Position numbers and translations under genes: made by a program. The notes beneath the pieces were generated by a model. That model was not told the DNA's origin and searched no databases. It saw only the letters and a list, made by a program, of their open reading frames with translations. A DNA stretch of 64,000 nt from UBA7703 sp034926785 (GTDB lineage Bacteria > Bacillota > Clostridia > Christensenellales > CAG-138): the NCBI GenBank assembly GCA_034926785.1, contig JAYFQU010000010.1, positions 1 through 64,000 of the forward strand, given 5' to 3'. Positions 32,927 through 40,373 of this stretch are shown here, piece by piece. The first letter of the stretch is position 1; each line of letters opens with the position of its first letter.

Positions 32927-33040
32927 GTTATTACCCTCCAGAATCAGATTGTAAACCGGATGTTCTTGTGCGAACGACCACGCGGTGCAGATTGCCGCGA
33001 GAAAAAGGGCGTCATAATTGAGTGTTTATACGATGGGGTT

Positions 33041-33236
33041 TGCAGAGACCGCCCCAAACGAGTTTTCTGACGGGGCAACCATCCGTTGCCTCTCGCTTTC
33101 CGGACGCCGAACGGCTAAGAACCGCGAAGAAACCGCCCGATTCCGGGCGATCCGTCACGACGGCAAAGCCACCGCGACCGGAGCCGGTGGGGGTAAGGGA
33201 CTCGGCCCTTTACCAATCCCGGGACTTTTGCGACAG
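33041..33236 (-). repeat. Repeat A, copy 5 (degenerate)
   Basis: The recognisable core includes GAACGGCTAAGAACCGCGAA, CCGCCCGATTCCGGGCGATC and a terminal TTTTGCGACAG. It is much more diverged than copy 6, only 135 bp away. Confidence 0.78.
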
Positions 33237-33345
33237 AATGGATACCTGTCGTTGACTCAATCTTACAAGATGGTTTCGTTTTTCACAAGTATTGCCGTGA
33301 AAATAGTCGATTTTTCCTGCAATCTAGCAGTTTTGCCGGACAAAA

Positions 33346-33369
33346 CAGGAGCGGGCTTTTCGCCCGCTC
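33346..33369 (-). terminator. Palindrome left of repeat A copy 6, with T-rich tail on the minus strand
   Basis: GAGCGGGC and GCCCGCTC arms around TTTT. Read on the minus strand it continues CTGTTTTGTC, so it looks like the distal half of the terminator of the beta-propeller gene. Confidence 0.7.
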
Positions 33370-33563
33370 GAGGCCGTCAAAAAACGAGTTTTTTGACGGG
33401 ACAACCGCTCTTTGCCTCTCGTCCTCCGGACTCCGAACGGCCAAGAGCTGCGAAGAAACCGCCCGATCCCGGGCGATCCGTCGCGGCGGGAAAGCCGCCG
33501 GGGCCGGAACCGACGGGTTAAGGGCGCGGCCCTTAACAATTCCAGGGCTTTTTTGACAGACTG
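33370..33563 (-). repeat. Repeat A, copy 6
   Basis: 194 bp, nearly identical to copy 4, with ends GAGGCCGTCAAAAAA and TTTTTTGACAGACTGA. Confidence 0.92.
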
Positions 33564-33591
33564 AGCGGCAGGCCTTTGGGCCTGCCGCTCA
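33564..33591. other. Palindrome between repeat A copy 6 and repeat B copy 3
   Basis: GAGCGGCAGGCC and GGCCTGCCGCTC arms around TTTG. It differs from the two outer palindromes of this locus, which are the same as each other. Confidence 0.85.
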
Positions 33592-33760
33592 GAGCATCCA
33601 CAAACCCAGTAGGGGGTTTGGGGGATTTCGAAAATCCCCCATGTTCCGTCAAATTTGGCGATTCATTCGCCGAATTTGTGAAAAAATGGCGCGATTCGCG
33701 TCATTTTAACCCAAAGTAAAACCCATCGGCAGAGTCCGCAGGACTTTGTCGATGGGCTGA
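33592..33760 (-). repeat. Repeat B, copy 3
   Basis: About 169 bp, same strand as copy 2, reading in the sense of the minus-strand gene ending at 33804. Confidence 0.9.
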
Positions 33761-33783
33761 GGAGCGGGCTTTTCGCCCGCTCC
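33761..33783. other. Palindrome right of repeat B copy 3
   Basis: GGAGCGGGC and GCCCGCTCC around TTTT-C, same core as 33346-33369. Outer bases CTG follow here and CAG precedes the left copy. Confidence 0.82.
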
Positions 33784-33803
33784 TGCCGGTGCCGCGTGTT
33801 GCG

Positions 33804-35837
33804 TCAGCCGAGCTTCACCGTGCCAACCACAGAGAAGTCGCCAAGCGAGATGATGGTCAGGCCGGAGTCGCCGAGGACATAGAAGTAATCCCCGATGAAT
33901 AGGCCTCTGAGGTTCCAGCTTGAGAGGTCGGCGGTCATCGAGACCTTTGCCGCCAGCTCAAACCCCTTGTCCGCGGTGTAACGGTAGATGAAGTAACTGC
34001 TGTCCGCCGGGAAGGCGATCAGATTCTTTTCGCCGTCCACAAGGATTGCCTTATGGTTATTGCCCACGATGGTCCAGCTCGCGTCCACATTCGCCTTGGA
34101 AATCTCCTTGACGTTGGACTTGTTGGTCGTGTCAAACATGGAGAGCTTCACGCCCTGCAGGCCGCCGCTGTCCTCATCCGCATTATAGCCGATGCCGAGC
34201 AGGAGGTTATCCTTGAAGATATGCAGGTATTCGGAGAATCCCGGGATCTTCAATGCGTTCAGCACGCGCGGGTAAGCGGGGTTGCTCAGGTCAACCGCAA
34301 AGAGCGGATCCACCTGGCGGAAGGTGACGAAATAACCGATGTCCCCGTCGAAACGCACGCTCTGGACGGTTTCGTCCTTGGCGAGGTTTTCGATTTTGCC
34401 GAGGATTGCGAGGTCTTTGTCGAGCGTATAGAGCGCATTTGTGGTGCTGCTCTTGTAATCATAGGTGTCAACGCCGTCCGTATAGATCAGCTGCTGCCAG
34501 CTGTCCACCGTGGTGACGATGCGGAAGGCGCCCTGATACTCGTCCATTGAGAACTGGTTGAGCAGGCTGCCCGGTACGCTGCCGCTGGCAAGCTTGGTGA
34601 TCTGCCCTTCGTTCAGACCCAGGAGAACCAGATCGGTGCTTGAGGAACCGTTGGTGATCTGTACATTCTTGCCGTCCTTGTCCGGCGCGATGGGCAGAAC
34701 CTCCTGGTTATACTGCGAGATGGCGAGCAGCAGGTGTTCGGCGTTGGCATAAACCTGGCTCGTGCCGCCGAAGACGGCCTTTGCGGAGGTGAAGTTTGCG
34801 CCGCTCTTGAGGTTGATGGAACCGACCACGGTATAGGCCGCGCTCTGCGGCGTTCCGCCGATGTAGAGGTCGGTCGGCATGAGAAGCTTGGCCTCTGCGC
34901 CGACGGTGGTGGAGGGGATGTAGGTGACCGGAGTTTCCTTCACAATATTATAGATATACTGCGAAGTTACGAGGTAGACATAGTCCCCGATCATGCGTGC
35001 GCTGACGTAGCTGCCACTTTGCCCGAGGGAGACCACCTGCACAGGCTTGGCAGGATTGCTGATGTCGTAGATCACCGCGCTGGTCTGGTCGGTGTTGTTC
35101 TGGTATCCGCCGTTTGCGTCGTTAATCCAGATGGTGTTGTAGCTCTGGGTGATGACCATAAGCCGCGTACCGAGGACGAAGAGCTCGGAGTTATAACCCC
35201 ACCAGCTGTCGTCCGCCGAGAGGGATGTGCTGGAAACCAGCTGCGTGTTGGCGCCGTCCGCCTTGAGTATATTGAGCTGGTTGCCCGCTACATAGTAGAT
35301 GTAGCTCCCGTCGGTTTTCACAATGTCGGCCTCGTCTACGCCCTTGACCTGCACGTTGGTGCCGGAGTAATCGGGCGCACCGCTGCCGGTGTTGGCCGCG
35401 CTGGGGGCGGATTCTACCTTTGCGCTGTCAGATGCGGGTGCGGCAGCGGCCGCGCCGTCCGCAACCGCGCTCTCCATGACCACGCCACCGCCGGCATATA
35501 TTCCGTTGCCTGCCTGCATGGACTCGATGAGCCCGTAGATATCATCGTAGGTCTTCACCTCGGTGATCGCCGCCGAAGAGGGATTCCCTCCGGTCGCCGT
35601 GGATAGCGTCGCGTTTGCGGGGGTTGCGCTGTTGCTGCCGCCCCTTGTTGCATAGAGCGTTCCGAATACGCCTGCGGCGACGAGGATAAAGGCCGCGAAC
35701 ACCGCACCGTAACGGACGAACTTTTGTCTCGGCGTGAGGGCAATTTTCTCACGCGTGTTCTTTTCTTTGATTTCCATGAGCAACGTCTCCTTTGCTTTCA
35801 GCTTCTCGTTGTCACGGATATACTGCTCTTTAAACAT
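33804..35837 (-). CDS. Membrane-anchored beta-propeller protein, candidate regulator of the ECF sigma factor
   Basis: A 677-residue protein. A basic cytoplasmic segment (about 1-40) precedes a membrane helix at about 43-65, then a Ser/Ala linker and a large extracellular beta-propeller domain (about 150-677). That domain has regularly spaced strand motifs such as VKGVDEADIVKTDGSYIYYVAGNQL, LGTRLMVITQSY and LFIGDYFYVLGDSGLTIISLGDFSVVG; the DEADIVKTDG block is the hallmark of this secreted propeller family. Its start overlaps the sigma-factor end by 8 nt. Topology and linkage suggest an anti-sigma or signal receptor; this is inferred, as no known anti-sigma domain is visible. Confidence 0.85.
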   Translation of the reverse strand: MFKEQYIRDNEKLKAKETLLMEIKEKNTREKIALTPRQKFVRYGAVFAAFILVAAGVFGTLYATRGGSNSATPANATLSTATGGNPSSAAITEVKTYDDIYGLIESMQAGNGIYAGGGVVMESAVADGAAAAAPASDSAKVESAPSAANTGSGAPDYSGTNVQVKGVDEADIVKTDGSYIYYVAGNQLNILKADGANTQLVSSTSLSADDSWWGYNSELFVLGTRLMVITQSYNTIWINDANGGYQNNTDQTSAVIYDISNPAKPVQVVSLGQSGSYVSARMIGDYVYLVTSQYIYNIVKETPVTYIPSTTVGAEAKLLMPTDLYIGGTPQSAAYTVVGSINLKSGANFTSAKAVFGGTSQVYANAEHLLLAISQYNQEVLPIAPDKDGKNVQITNGSSSTDLVLLGLNEGQITKLASGSVPGSLLNQFSMDEYQGAFRIVTTVDSWQQLIYTDGVDTYDYKSSTTNALYTLDKDLAILGKIENLAKDETVQSVRFDGDIGYFVTFRQVDPLFAVDLSNPAYPRVLNALKIPGFSEYLHIFKDNLLLGIGYNADEDSGGLQGVKLSMFDTTNKSNVKEISKANVDASWTIVGNNHKAILVDGEKNLIAFPADSSYFIYRYTADKGFELAAKVSMTADLSSWNLRGLFIGDYFYVLGDSGLTIISLGDFSVVGTVKLG

Positions 35838-36333
35838 CCTGAAACTCCCCTTTCAACTGTTCCCGCAGCATATCGCGTGCGCGGAAGAGATGGGATTTCA
35901 CCGTGTTTTCACTCGCGCCCATAATCTTTGCGATCTCGGCGACGCGATATCCCTCATAGTAGTACAGATGGATCACCGTGCGGTACTTCGCTGGAAGCGC
36001 CAGCACATAGGGGTAAACCTCGGTGTTTGTCTGCATCTCTGTGAGGAGATTTTCGTTTTCCGGTGCGGTGTTTCGCCGCCAGGCGGAGGTCAGCAGAGAC
36101 TTTGAGCAGTTGATGGTCACCTTGAGAAACCAGGCTTTCTGGTGTTCCGGGCTGTTCCATACGGGCTTTGCGCGCAGAGCCCGCAGGAATACCTCCTGCA
36201 CAATGTCGTCCGCATCCGTTCCGCTCTTGGTTCGCAGAAACGCGAGGCGATATACCATATCGGCATACGCTTCAAAGAGCGCGTCTGCGTTGTCGGCCGG
36301 TATCGGCACGTTGGGTTTGGCCAGCTGTTCCAT
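35830..36333 (-). CDS. ECF-type RNA polymerase sigma factor
   Basis: A 167-residue sigma factor. Region 2 is ALFEAYADMVYRLAFLRTKSGTDADDIVQEVFLRAL with KAWFLKVTINCSKSLL. Region 4 is LALPAKYRTVIHLYYYEGYRVAEIAKIMGASENTVKSHLFRARDMLREQL. It is coupled to the membrane beta-propeller gene downstream, the usual arrangement of an ECF sigma factor and its membrane regulator. The ribosome site is weak (AGAGAGG, 12 nt before ATG). A TATAAT with an 11-bp direct repeat on either side lies upstream. Confidence 0.92.
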   Translation of the reverse strand: MEQLAKPNVPIPADNADALFEAYADMVYRLAFLRTKSGTDADDIVQEVFLRALRAKPVWNSPEHQKAWFLKVTINCSKSLLTSAWRRNTAPENENLLTEMQTNTEVYPYVLALPAKYRTVIHLYYYEGYRVAEIAKIMGASENTVKSHLFRARDMLREQLKGEFQDV

Positions 36334-36434
36334 AACCGTTTAGTACCTCTCTCTTCCACCCATAACACTCCGCATCCAATCGGGAGGTTGCAGTGGAGCA
36401 GGAAATTTTTTTACAGTTCCGCTTGTTGACCGCG

Positions 36435-36468
36435 GCATACGCCGCAAATTCATTATAGCATACGCCGC
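36435..36468 (-). promoter_or_regulatory. Sigma-factor promoter flanked by direct repeats
   Basis: On the minus strand GCGGCGTATGC occurs at 36468-36458 and 36445-36435, with TATAAT (36457-36452) between them. The -35 is weak, suggesting an activator- or repressor-controlled promoter. Confidence 0.55.
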
Positions 36469-36525
36469 CGTTTTTACGACTGTAACAAGATTACAGCACC
36501 GTTCGGCGCGGAAACTTCCCCCGCA

Positions 36526-36555
36526 TTGACAAAACTTCCTGTCCCTGTGTATAAT
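36526..36555 (+). promoter_or_regulatory. Consensus promoter of a putative small RNA
   Basis: TTGACA (36526-36531), an 18-nt spacer and TATAAT (36550-36555). No protein gene follows on this strand. Confidence 0.8.
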
Positions 36556-36561
36556 CCTCTC

Positions 36562-36712
36562 GAAAACCAAAATGGATTTTTTATTGTGGGAGGACTCCGA
36601 TGATTCGTTAACACAGTTGGTATTGAAAAGGTGCGCGGGTGCAGGTTTTTTGCGTCCGCTGTCAGCTTGCGATGCCAAACGTGTTTGCGAACCAGAGACG
36701 GGTTCTTTTTTG
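36562..36712 (+). ncRNA. Candidate small RNA or orphan attenuator leader, about 150 nt
   Basis: It begins after a consensus promoter and ends at a terminator: GAACC (36689-36693) pairs with GGTTC (36701-36705), followed by six T. Between these, GTGGGAGG precedes a tiny frame ATG ATT CGT TAA (36600-36611), then a 9-bp stem GCGGGTGCA/TGCGTCCGC with a T-rich loop and a CAAAC/GTTTG stem. It resembles an attenuation leader whose gene is missing, or a standalone RNA. No known RNA family is recognised. Confidence 0.5.
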
Positions 36713-36738
36713 TTTGAAAAAAAACGGCGCGAGCCGCT

Positions 36739-36906
36739 TAGAGCATCAAAAAACCCAGTAGGGGGTTTGGGGGATTTCGAAAATCCCCCATGTTCCTTCA
36801 AATTTGGCGATTCATTCGCCGAATTTGTGAAAAAATGGCGCGATTCGCGTCATTTTAACCCAAAGTAAAACCCATCGGCAGAGTCCGCAGGGCTTTGTCG
36901 ATGGAC
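36739..36906 (-). repeat. Repeat B, copy 4
   Basis: A full B element with left end TTAGAGCATCAAAAAA and right end CGATGGACGAAAA, slightly diverged at both tips. It follows, in sense, the minus-strand oxidoreductase gene. No repeat A is next to it. Confidence 0.88.
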
Positions 36907-36931
36907 GAAAACGCTCATCCGGGCGTTTTTT
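36907..36931 (-). terminator. Terminator of the Gfo/Idh/MocA gene
   Basis: AAAACGC and GCGTTTT arms with an 8-nt loop. T-runs occur on both strands (eight T on +). Confidence 0.65.
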
Positions 36932-36980
36932 TTACAATAGATGAAGATTGCTTCCGTCGGCTGTTTCTTGCACCCTCTCT

Positions 36981-37970
36981 TTACAGCATTTCTCCTTCTC
37001 CAAATTGAATCCCCGTCTGCCGCCGTGCCGCATCCATCAGTCGCATCACGTTAAGCGACTGCGCGTCAAACTCCGCCGTTGAACCGCCTCCGTTGATCAG
37101 TCGGGAAAATGCGTTCAGCTCGAATACCATGTTATTCGTTCTGGATTGGTATAGTATCTCCTCCCGGTGATCGCGATAGAGCATTTTAATATAGCTCGGC
37201 TGATTTGGCGCGTCAAACATCAGCGTGCCCAGTTCACCTTGTATCATACTCGGCTCAACCGAGATGGTCACTTTGGAATAGGAGACGGTGGTTTGCTGAT
37301 CGCCATAATCCAGCAATATGGTACCCGCCGCCTCGGTTCCATTGGGCAGAAAGCTCGAAGCCGCCGTAAATGTCTTCGGCATTCCGAATAGCGCGACGCA
37401 AAGGTGCAGGCAATAGACACCGAGGTCGAGCAGCGCGGCATTGCCCAGCGACGCATCGAAGATATTCACCTGCTCCCCCGCGAGAAAGCGGTCATACCGT
37501 GAGGAATACTGGCAGAACTCGATCGTTGCCCGTCGGATTCGCCCAACTTTGCGAAGGCTGTTCTTCAATGTCTGTAAAAAGGGATCATATATGGGGCGAA
37601 TCGCCTCCAGCAGCACCAGCTTCTTTGCCTGTGCGGTTTGCAGCATCCGCTCCGCCTGAGCGGCGTTGAGCGCCAGCGGCTTTTCGCAGAGCACGTGTTT
37701 GCCGCATTCGAGGGCGCCGAGCGCCTGCCGGTAGTGCGCAATATTCGGGCTGGCGATATATACCGCGTCAATCTCCGAACTGGTCAAAAAGGCCGTCTCC
37801 TCGCAATAGCAGCACTCGATGCAGCGTTCCTTCGCATAGGCCGACCCGTGCGTAAAATCGCGGGAGTAAACTGCGGAGACGGAGCAGTCCTCGCTCATCC
37901 TCGCCGCCTCGCAAAGCCAGTCGCTGACAAAGCTGGTTCCGATAATTCCGATCCGCAGGGGAGTTTTCAT
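36981..37970 (-). CDS. Gfo/Idh/MocA-family NAD(P)-dependent oxidoreductase
   Basis: A 329-residue dehydrogenase acting on a sugar, polyol or related alcohol. The Rossmann fold starts LRIGIIGTSFVSDWL, with AVYSRD after strand 2 and IDAVYIASPNIAHYRQALGALECGKHVLCEKPLALN, where EKP carries the catalytic Lys. The C-terminal domain includes GVYCLHLCVALFG. The ATG at 37970 is favoured over 37976 because AAGG lies 9 nt before it. Its promoter contains a perfect palindrome, so it is probably repressor-controlled. Substrate unknown. Confidence 0.88.
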   Translation of the reverse strand: MKTPLRIGIIGTSFVSDWLCEAARMSEDCSVSAVYSRDFTHGSAYAKERCIECCYCEETAFLTSSEIDAVYIASPNIAHYRQALGALECGKHVLCEKPLALNAAQAERMLQTAQAKKLVLLEAIRPIYDPFLQTLKNSLRKVGRIRRATIEFCQYSSRYDRFLAGEQVNIFDASLGNAALLDLGVYCLHLCVALFGMPKTFTAASSFLPNGTEAAGTILLDYGDQQTTVSYSKVTISVEPSMIQGELGTLMFDAPNQPSYIKMLYRDHREEILYQSRTNNMVFELNAFSRLINGGGSTAEFDAQSLNVMRLMDAARRQTGIQFGEGEML

Positions 37971-38003
37971 GGCCATTGACCTTCTTTTCTGAGCATTTCT
38001 TAT

Positions 38004-38032
38004 ATTTTAGAATGTTCTAAAAAAGGTGTCAA
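38004..38032 (-). promoter_or_regulatory. Promoter with overlapping 18-bp palindromic operator
   Basis: On the minus strand TTGACA (38032-38027), a 17-nt spacer and TAAAAT (38009-38004). TTTTAGAACATTCTAAAA (38022-38005) fills the spacer and -10, a typical repressor site. Confidence 0.75.
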
Positions 38033-38159
38033 CCGGAGTGGATTTTGATCGGGTATGGATGTGACTTCGATGGGTCGCGATGGGATAAAAGAGCATCATA
38101 AAACCTTTTGCCAAGATACGCCTCTTCGCGCCCATTCTCTTTTGCCAAAACAGATAATA

Positions 38160-38193
38160 AAAAAAGAAGCTTACGTCATTGTAAGCCCCTTCG
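38160..38193 (-). terminator. Terminator of the small minus-strand gene
   Basis: GGGGCTTAC pairs with GTAAGCTTC on the minus strand, followed by seven T. The remainder of 38033-38288 has no convincing gene. Confidence 0.75.
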
Positions 38194-38288
38194 CAGTTCT
38201 ATTCGGTTTTTTCAGCCCCGACCCGGGATTCGCCCTTCGGTGGATCATATTCCGCCTCCGGTGCGAATCATCCATGCGGTTTCATTGG

Positions 38289-38564
38289 TTACGCCGCGTA
38301 GATGCGCGAAGAGCCCGTGGTCTCGCTGAGTTCTCTGCCGTCTTCCATCATGAACCGAATCAGACGGATCGTGTCCTTTTCAGAGCTGGTTTCAACAGAA
38401 AGTTTGGTAACGCCGTTCTGGGTGTCGAGGAGCAGGTTCTGTACGAAGCCATTGCCCTTGAGTTCTTCCGGCTCACGCTCGGCAACAATCAGTTTGACCG
38501 AACCTTCGCAGGCGTTGACGATCTCGAAAAACCGTTTGAGATTCGTTACGTTGATTTTCATCAT
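38289..38564 (-). CDS. Small conserved hypothetical protein
   Basis: A 91-residue protein starting at ATG 38564 behind AAAGGGG. It begins MMKINVTNLKRFFEIVNACEG-type, then VKLIVAEREPEELKGNGFVQNLLLD and SEKDTIRLIRFMMEDG. It resembles small Clostridia proteins that start with a similar helix and are sometimes misnamed polyA polymerase; the function is unknown. It has its own terminator and stands alone. Confidence 0.65.
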   Translation of the reverse strand: MMKINVTNLKRFFEIVNACEGSVKLIVAEREPEELKGNGFVQNLLLDTQNGVTKLSVETSSEKDTIRLIRFMMEDGRELSETTGSSRIYAA

Positions 38565-38958
38565 ATTCTTGGTTCCCCTTTCATTTACTTCGCTGTCATT
38601 ATACTTTCTATTTCGAAATAAATCAACCATTATTCCACTATTTATTGTGACTATTCTTCCGCAACATCAATTAATAGTAAAAACCATGTGACATTCTTGT
38701 GAATCTCGATTAAACATCATCCGATTTCTGCCAAATTGTCTGTAATGGATGGATACATATCTCGCAATATCCGCTTCTTTATAGGTATTCCAAAAACACC
38801 AATAGCCGCTGACTACTGTCAAACGGCGTATTTGATTGATTCAATTCCAGAGGCTCAACGTTTTGCGGGCGTTCCCGTCCGCCGGCAGAGGTGATTTGGT
38901 TGATCCGATCTGCAAATCACCGCACATCACGAAACCGACAAGGTATCGGCTAACCTGA
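38565..38958. other. Intergenic region with one strong inverted repeat
   Basis: AT-rich near 38600-38700, which probably holds the promoter of the small minus-strand gene. GGTGATTTG (38890-38898) pairs perfectly with CAAATCACC (38913-38921) around a 14-nt loop, about 40 nt beyond the GntR stop; it lacks a T-tract. No gene is seen. Confidence 0.45.
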
Positions 38959-39726
38959 TTATAATACGCGGGAATACTGAATGCCAGTACTTTTTAGTAC
39001 GATTTGAAATTTATTTCTATCTCCTCGGGCAAGCTCAATGCAGTATTCAAATATTTCGCCCGCCGTATTTTTTGAAATGCGCTGAATGCGGAATCCAGCT
39101 TCACCCGCGCGCATATGCATCAATTCCGCGTCCCGCTTGCTCAGCGAAACCGCCTCGTAGATCTCAACCGCCTCCAACGGAGAAGCGCCGGAACATTCCC
39201 GAATGGTTGCATAGAGCGAATCGTTCAGCTGATCACGGCTCAGCGCGGGGCAAATATGGGTGGGGATATACGCTGTTTCGAGCAGAAGGGGCTCGCCGTC
39301 CGCCATACGGAGCCGTTCAATGCGATACGACGTATCATCAGGCGAGAGATTGAGCGTTTCGGCAATTTTCGCCGGCGGATGAACGGTTGTGAAGGAGATG
39401 ACCTTAGAGCTCGGCGCGAGGCCGAGGCCGCGCATCTCGGTCGTAAAATTATCCAGATTGTTGATCGTTCGCTTCAGCTTCGGCTTGCAAACCCGCGTGC
39501 CCACGCGTTTTTTACGGACGATGACGCCTTCGTCCTCCAGCATTTGAAAGGCCTGCCGCACCGTGGACCGGCTGATACCAAGCAGCTTGCAAAGCGACGT
39601 CTCCGTCGGCAGCGCATCGTTTTCACGCAATTCACCCGACGAAATGCGCGAAGAGAAATAGTTCGACAGTTGCTGATAGACCGGCGCTTCGTTCGTCCAC
39701 TCTATGTTCAGTTGTTTCCAATCCAT
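38959..39726 (-). CDS. GntR/HutC-family transcriptional regulator
   Basis: A 255-residue repressor-type protein. The winged HTH is APVYQQLSNYFSSRISSGELRENDALPTETSLCKLLGISRSTVRQAFQMLEDEGVIVRKKRVGTRV. The C-terminal UTRA ligand domain starts near 95 and includes SYRIERLRMADGEPLLLETAYIP. HutC-type regulators usually sense sugars, amino acids or phosphonates. GGGGGAA precedes the ATG. The neighbouring LacI gene and catabolic operon suggest a carbohydrate-like effector. Confidence 0.9.
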   Translation of the reverse strand: MDWKQLNIEWTNEAPVYQQLSNYFSSRISSGELRENDALPTETSLCKLLGISRSTVRQAFQMLEDEGVIVRKKRVGTRVCKPKLKRTINNLDNFTTEMRGLGLAPSSKVISFTTVHPPAKIAETLNLSPDDTSYRIERLRMADGEPLLLETAYIPTHICPALSRDQLNDSLYATIRECSGASPLEAVEIYEAVSLSKRDAELMHMRAGEAGFRIQRISKNTAGEIFEYCIELARGDRNKFQIVLKSTGIQYSRVL

Positions 39727-40058
39727 GTTAAATTCCCCCTGAAATGAAGACTTTCCCGCCCATGATATGCAACAGGCCCGTCCGTATCAAAACCGCCTCG
39801 CCTACCGGCCCGGGCTACCGATCTGAAATAGCCGCCCTTGATGCGCCAGTTTGGTTCTCCGGTATTTTCCTGCTCTTTATTATACACGATTCATGGTGTC
39901 CTGCAATGAAAATCCGCTTCCCGCCAAATTTCGCGAAAAAAGCGGCTTTTTCTTTCATTTCCTTGCCGGCAGCGGAAATCGCTGGTTTTTTTCGCCCCGA
40001 AAGCAGCTTCCCCGATCATACGCCCGCAAAGCACGTGGATTCGAATATCGCTATACTT

Positions 40059-40066
40059 AATCGATT
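40059..40066. promoter_or_regulatory. LacI-type operator candidate 1
   Basis: ACTTAATCGATTTAGT, centred on a CpG as in LacI-family sites. Confidence 0.5.
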
Positions 40067-40206
40067 TAGTTGAAAATCCCCGACCGTTGTGGTTTTGGAA
40101 TCATTTTTCTACCAAATATTAAATTCTCTCTTCCGTTACCATCAAGGAGGATCTACTTCACGTCAAATTTTACAATTTCGTCTGCGCTATTTTATCGTTC
40201 TCCGAC

Positions 40207-40235
40207 TTGCCAAGCAAATGCAGCATAGCTATAAT
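40207..40235 (+). promoter_or_regulatory. Promoter of the LacI-family gene
   Basis: TTGCCA (40207-40212), a 17-nt spacer and TATAAT (40230-40235). Confidence 0.8.
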
Positions 40236-40245
40236 CAAGATACGT

Positions 40246-40253
40246 AATCGATT
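40246..40253. promoter_or_regulatory. LacI-type operator candidate 2, over the start of transcription
   Basis: ACGTAATCGATTAAGC lies 11 nt after the TATAAT, so a bound repressor would block the lacI-like gene itself. Confidence 0.6.
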
Positions 40254-40373
40254 AAGCATAGTTTAATTTTGCATATTCTTTTTTTACTTTTTCCACGGTT
40301 CGGGAACCTTTCATAGTCTATCTCCCAATTGCTTCATTTCCTGGCAGATTTTTTAATACGACAGGCGGTAGCC

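Larger units (their letters stand above)
39727..40373. other. Long divergent intergenic region between GntR and LacI
   Basis: About 650 bp without a credible gene. It contains the LacI promoter (40207-40235) and two AATCGATT-centred palindromes (40059-40066 and 40246-40253). The rest shows no recognisable RNA or repeat. Confidence 0.5.

Noticed and set aside
33018..33521. 167-codon open frame across two repeat A copies
   Set aside because: It simply reads through repeated non-coding sequence; no ribosome site and duplicated nonsense peptide.
38180..38290. Possible tRNA-like GATTCGCCC/TGGTTACG segment
   Set aside because: No complete cloverleaf could be formed.
38055..38621. 188-codon open frame on the + strand
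   Set aside because: Overlaps the better-supported small minus-strand gene (ribosome site plus terminator) and has no sensible composition.
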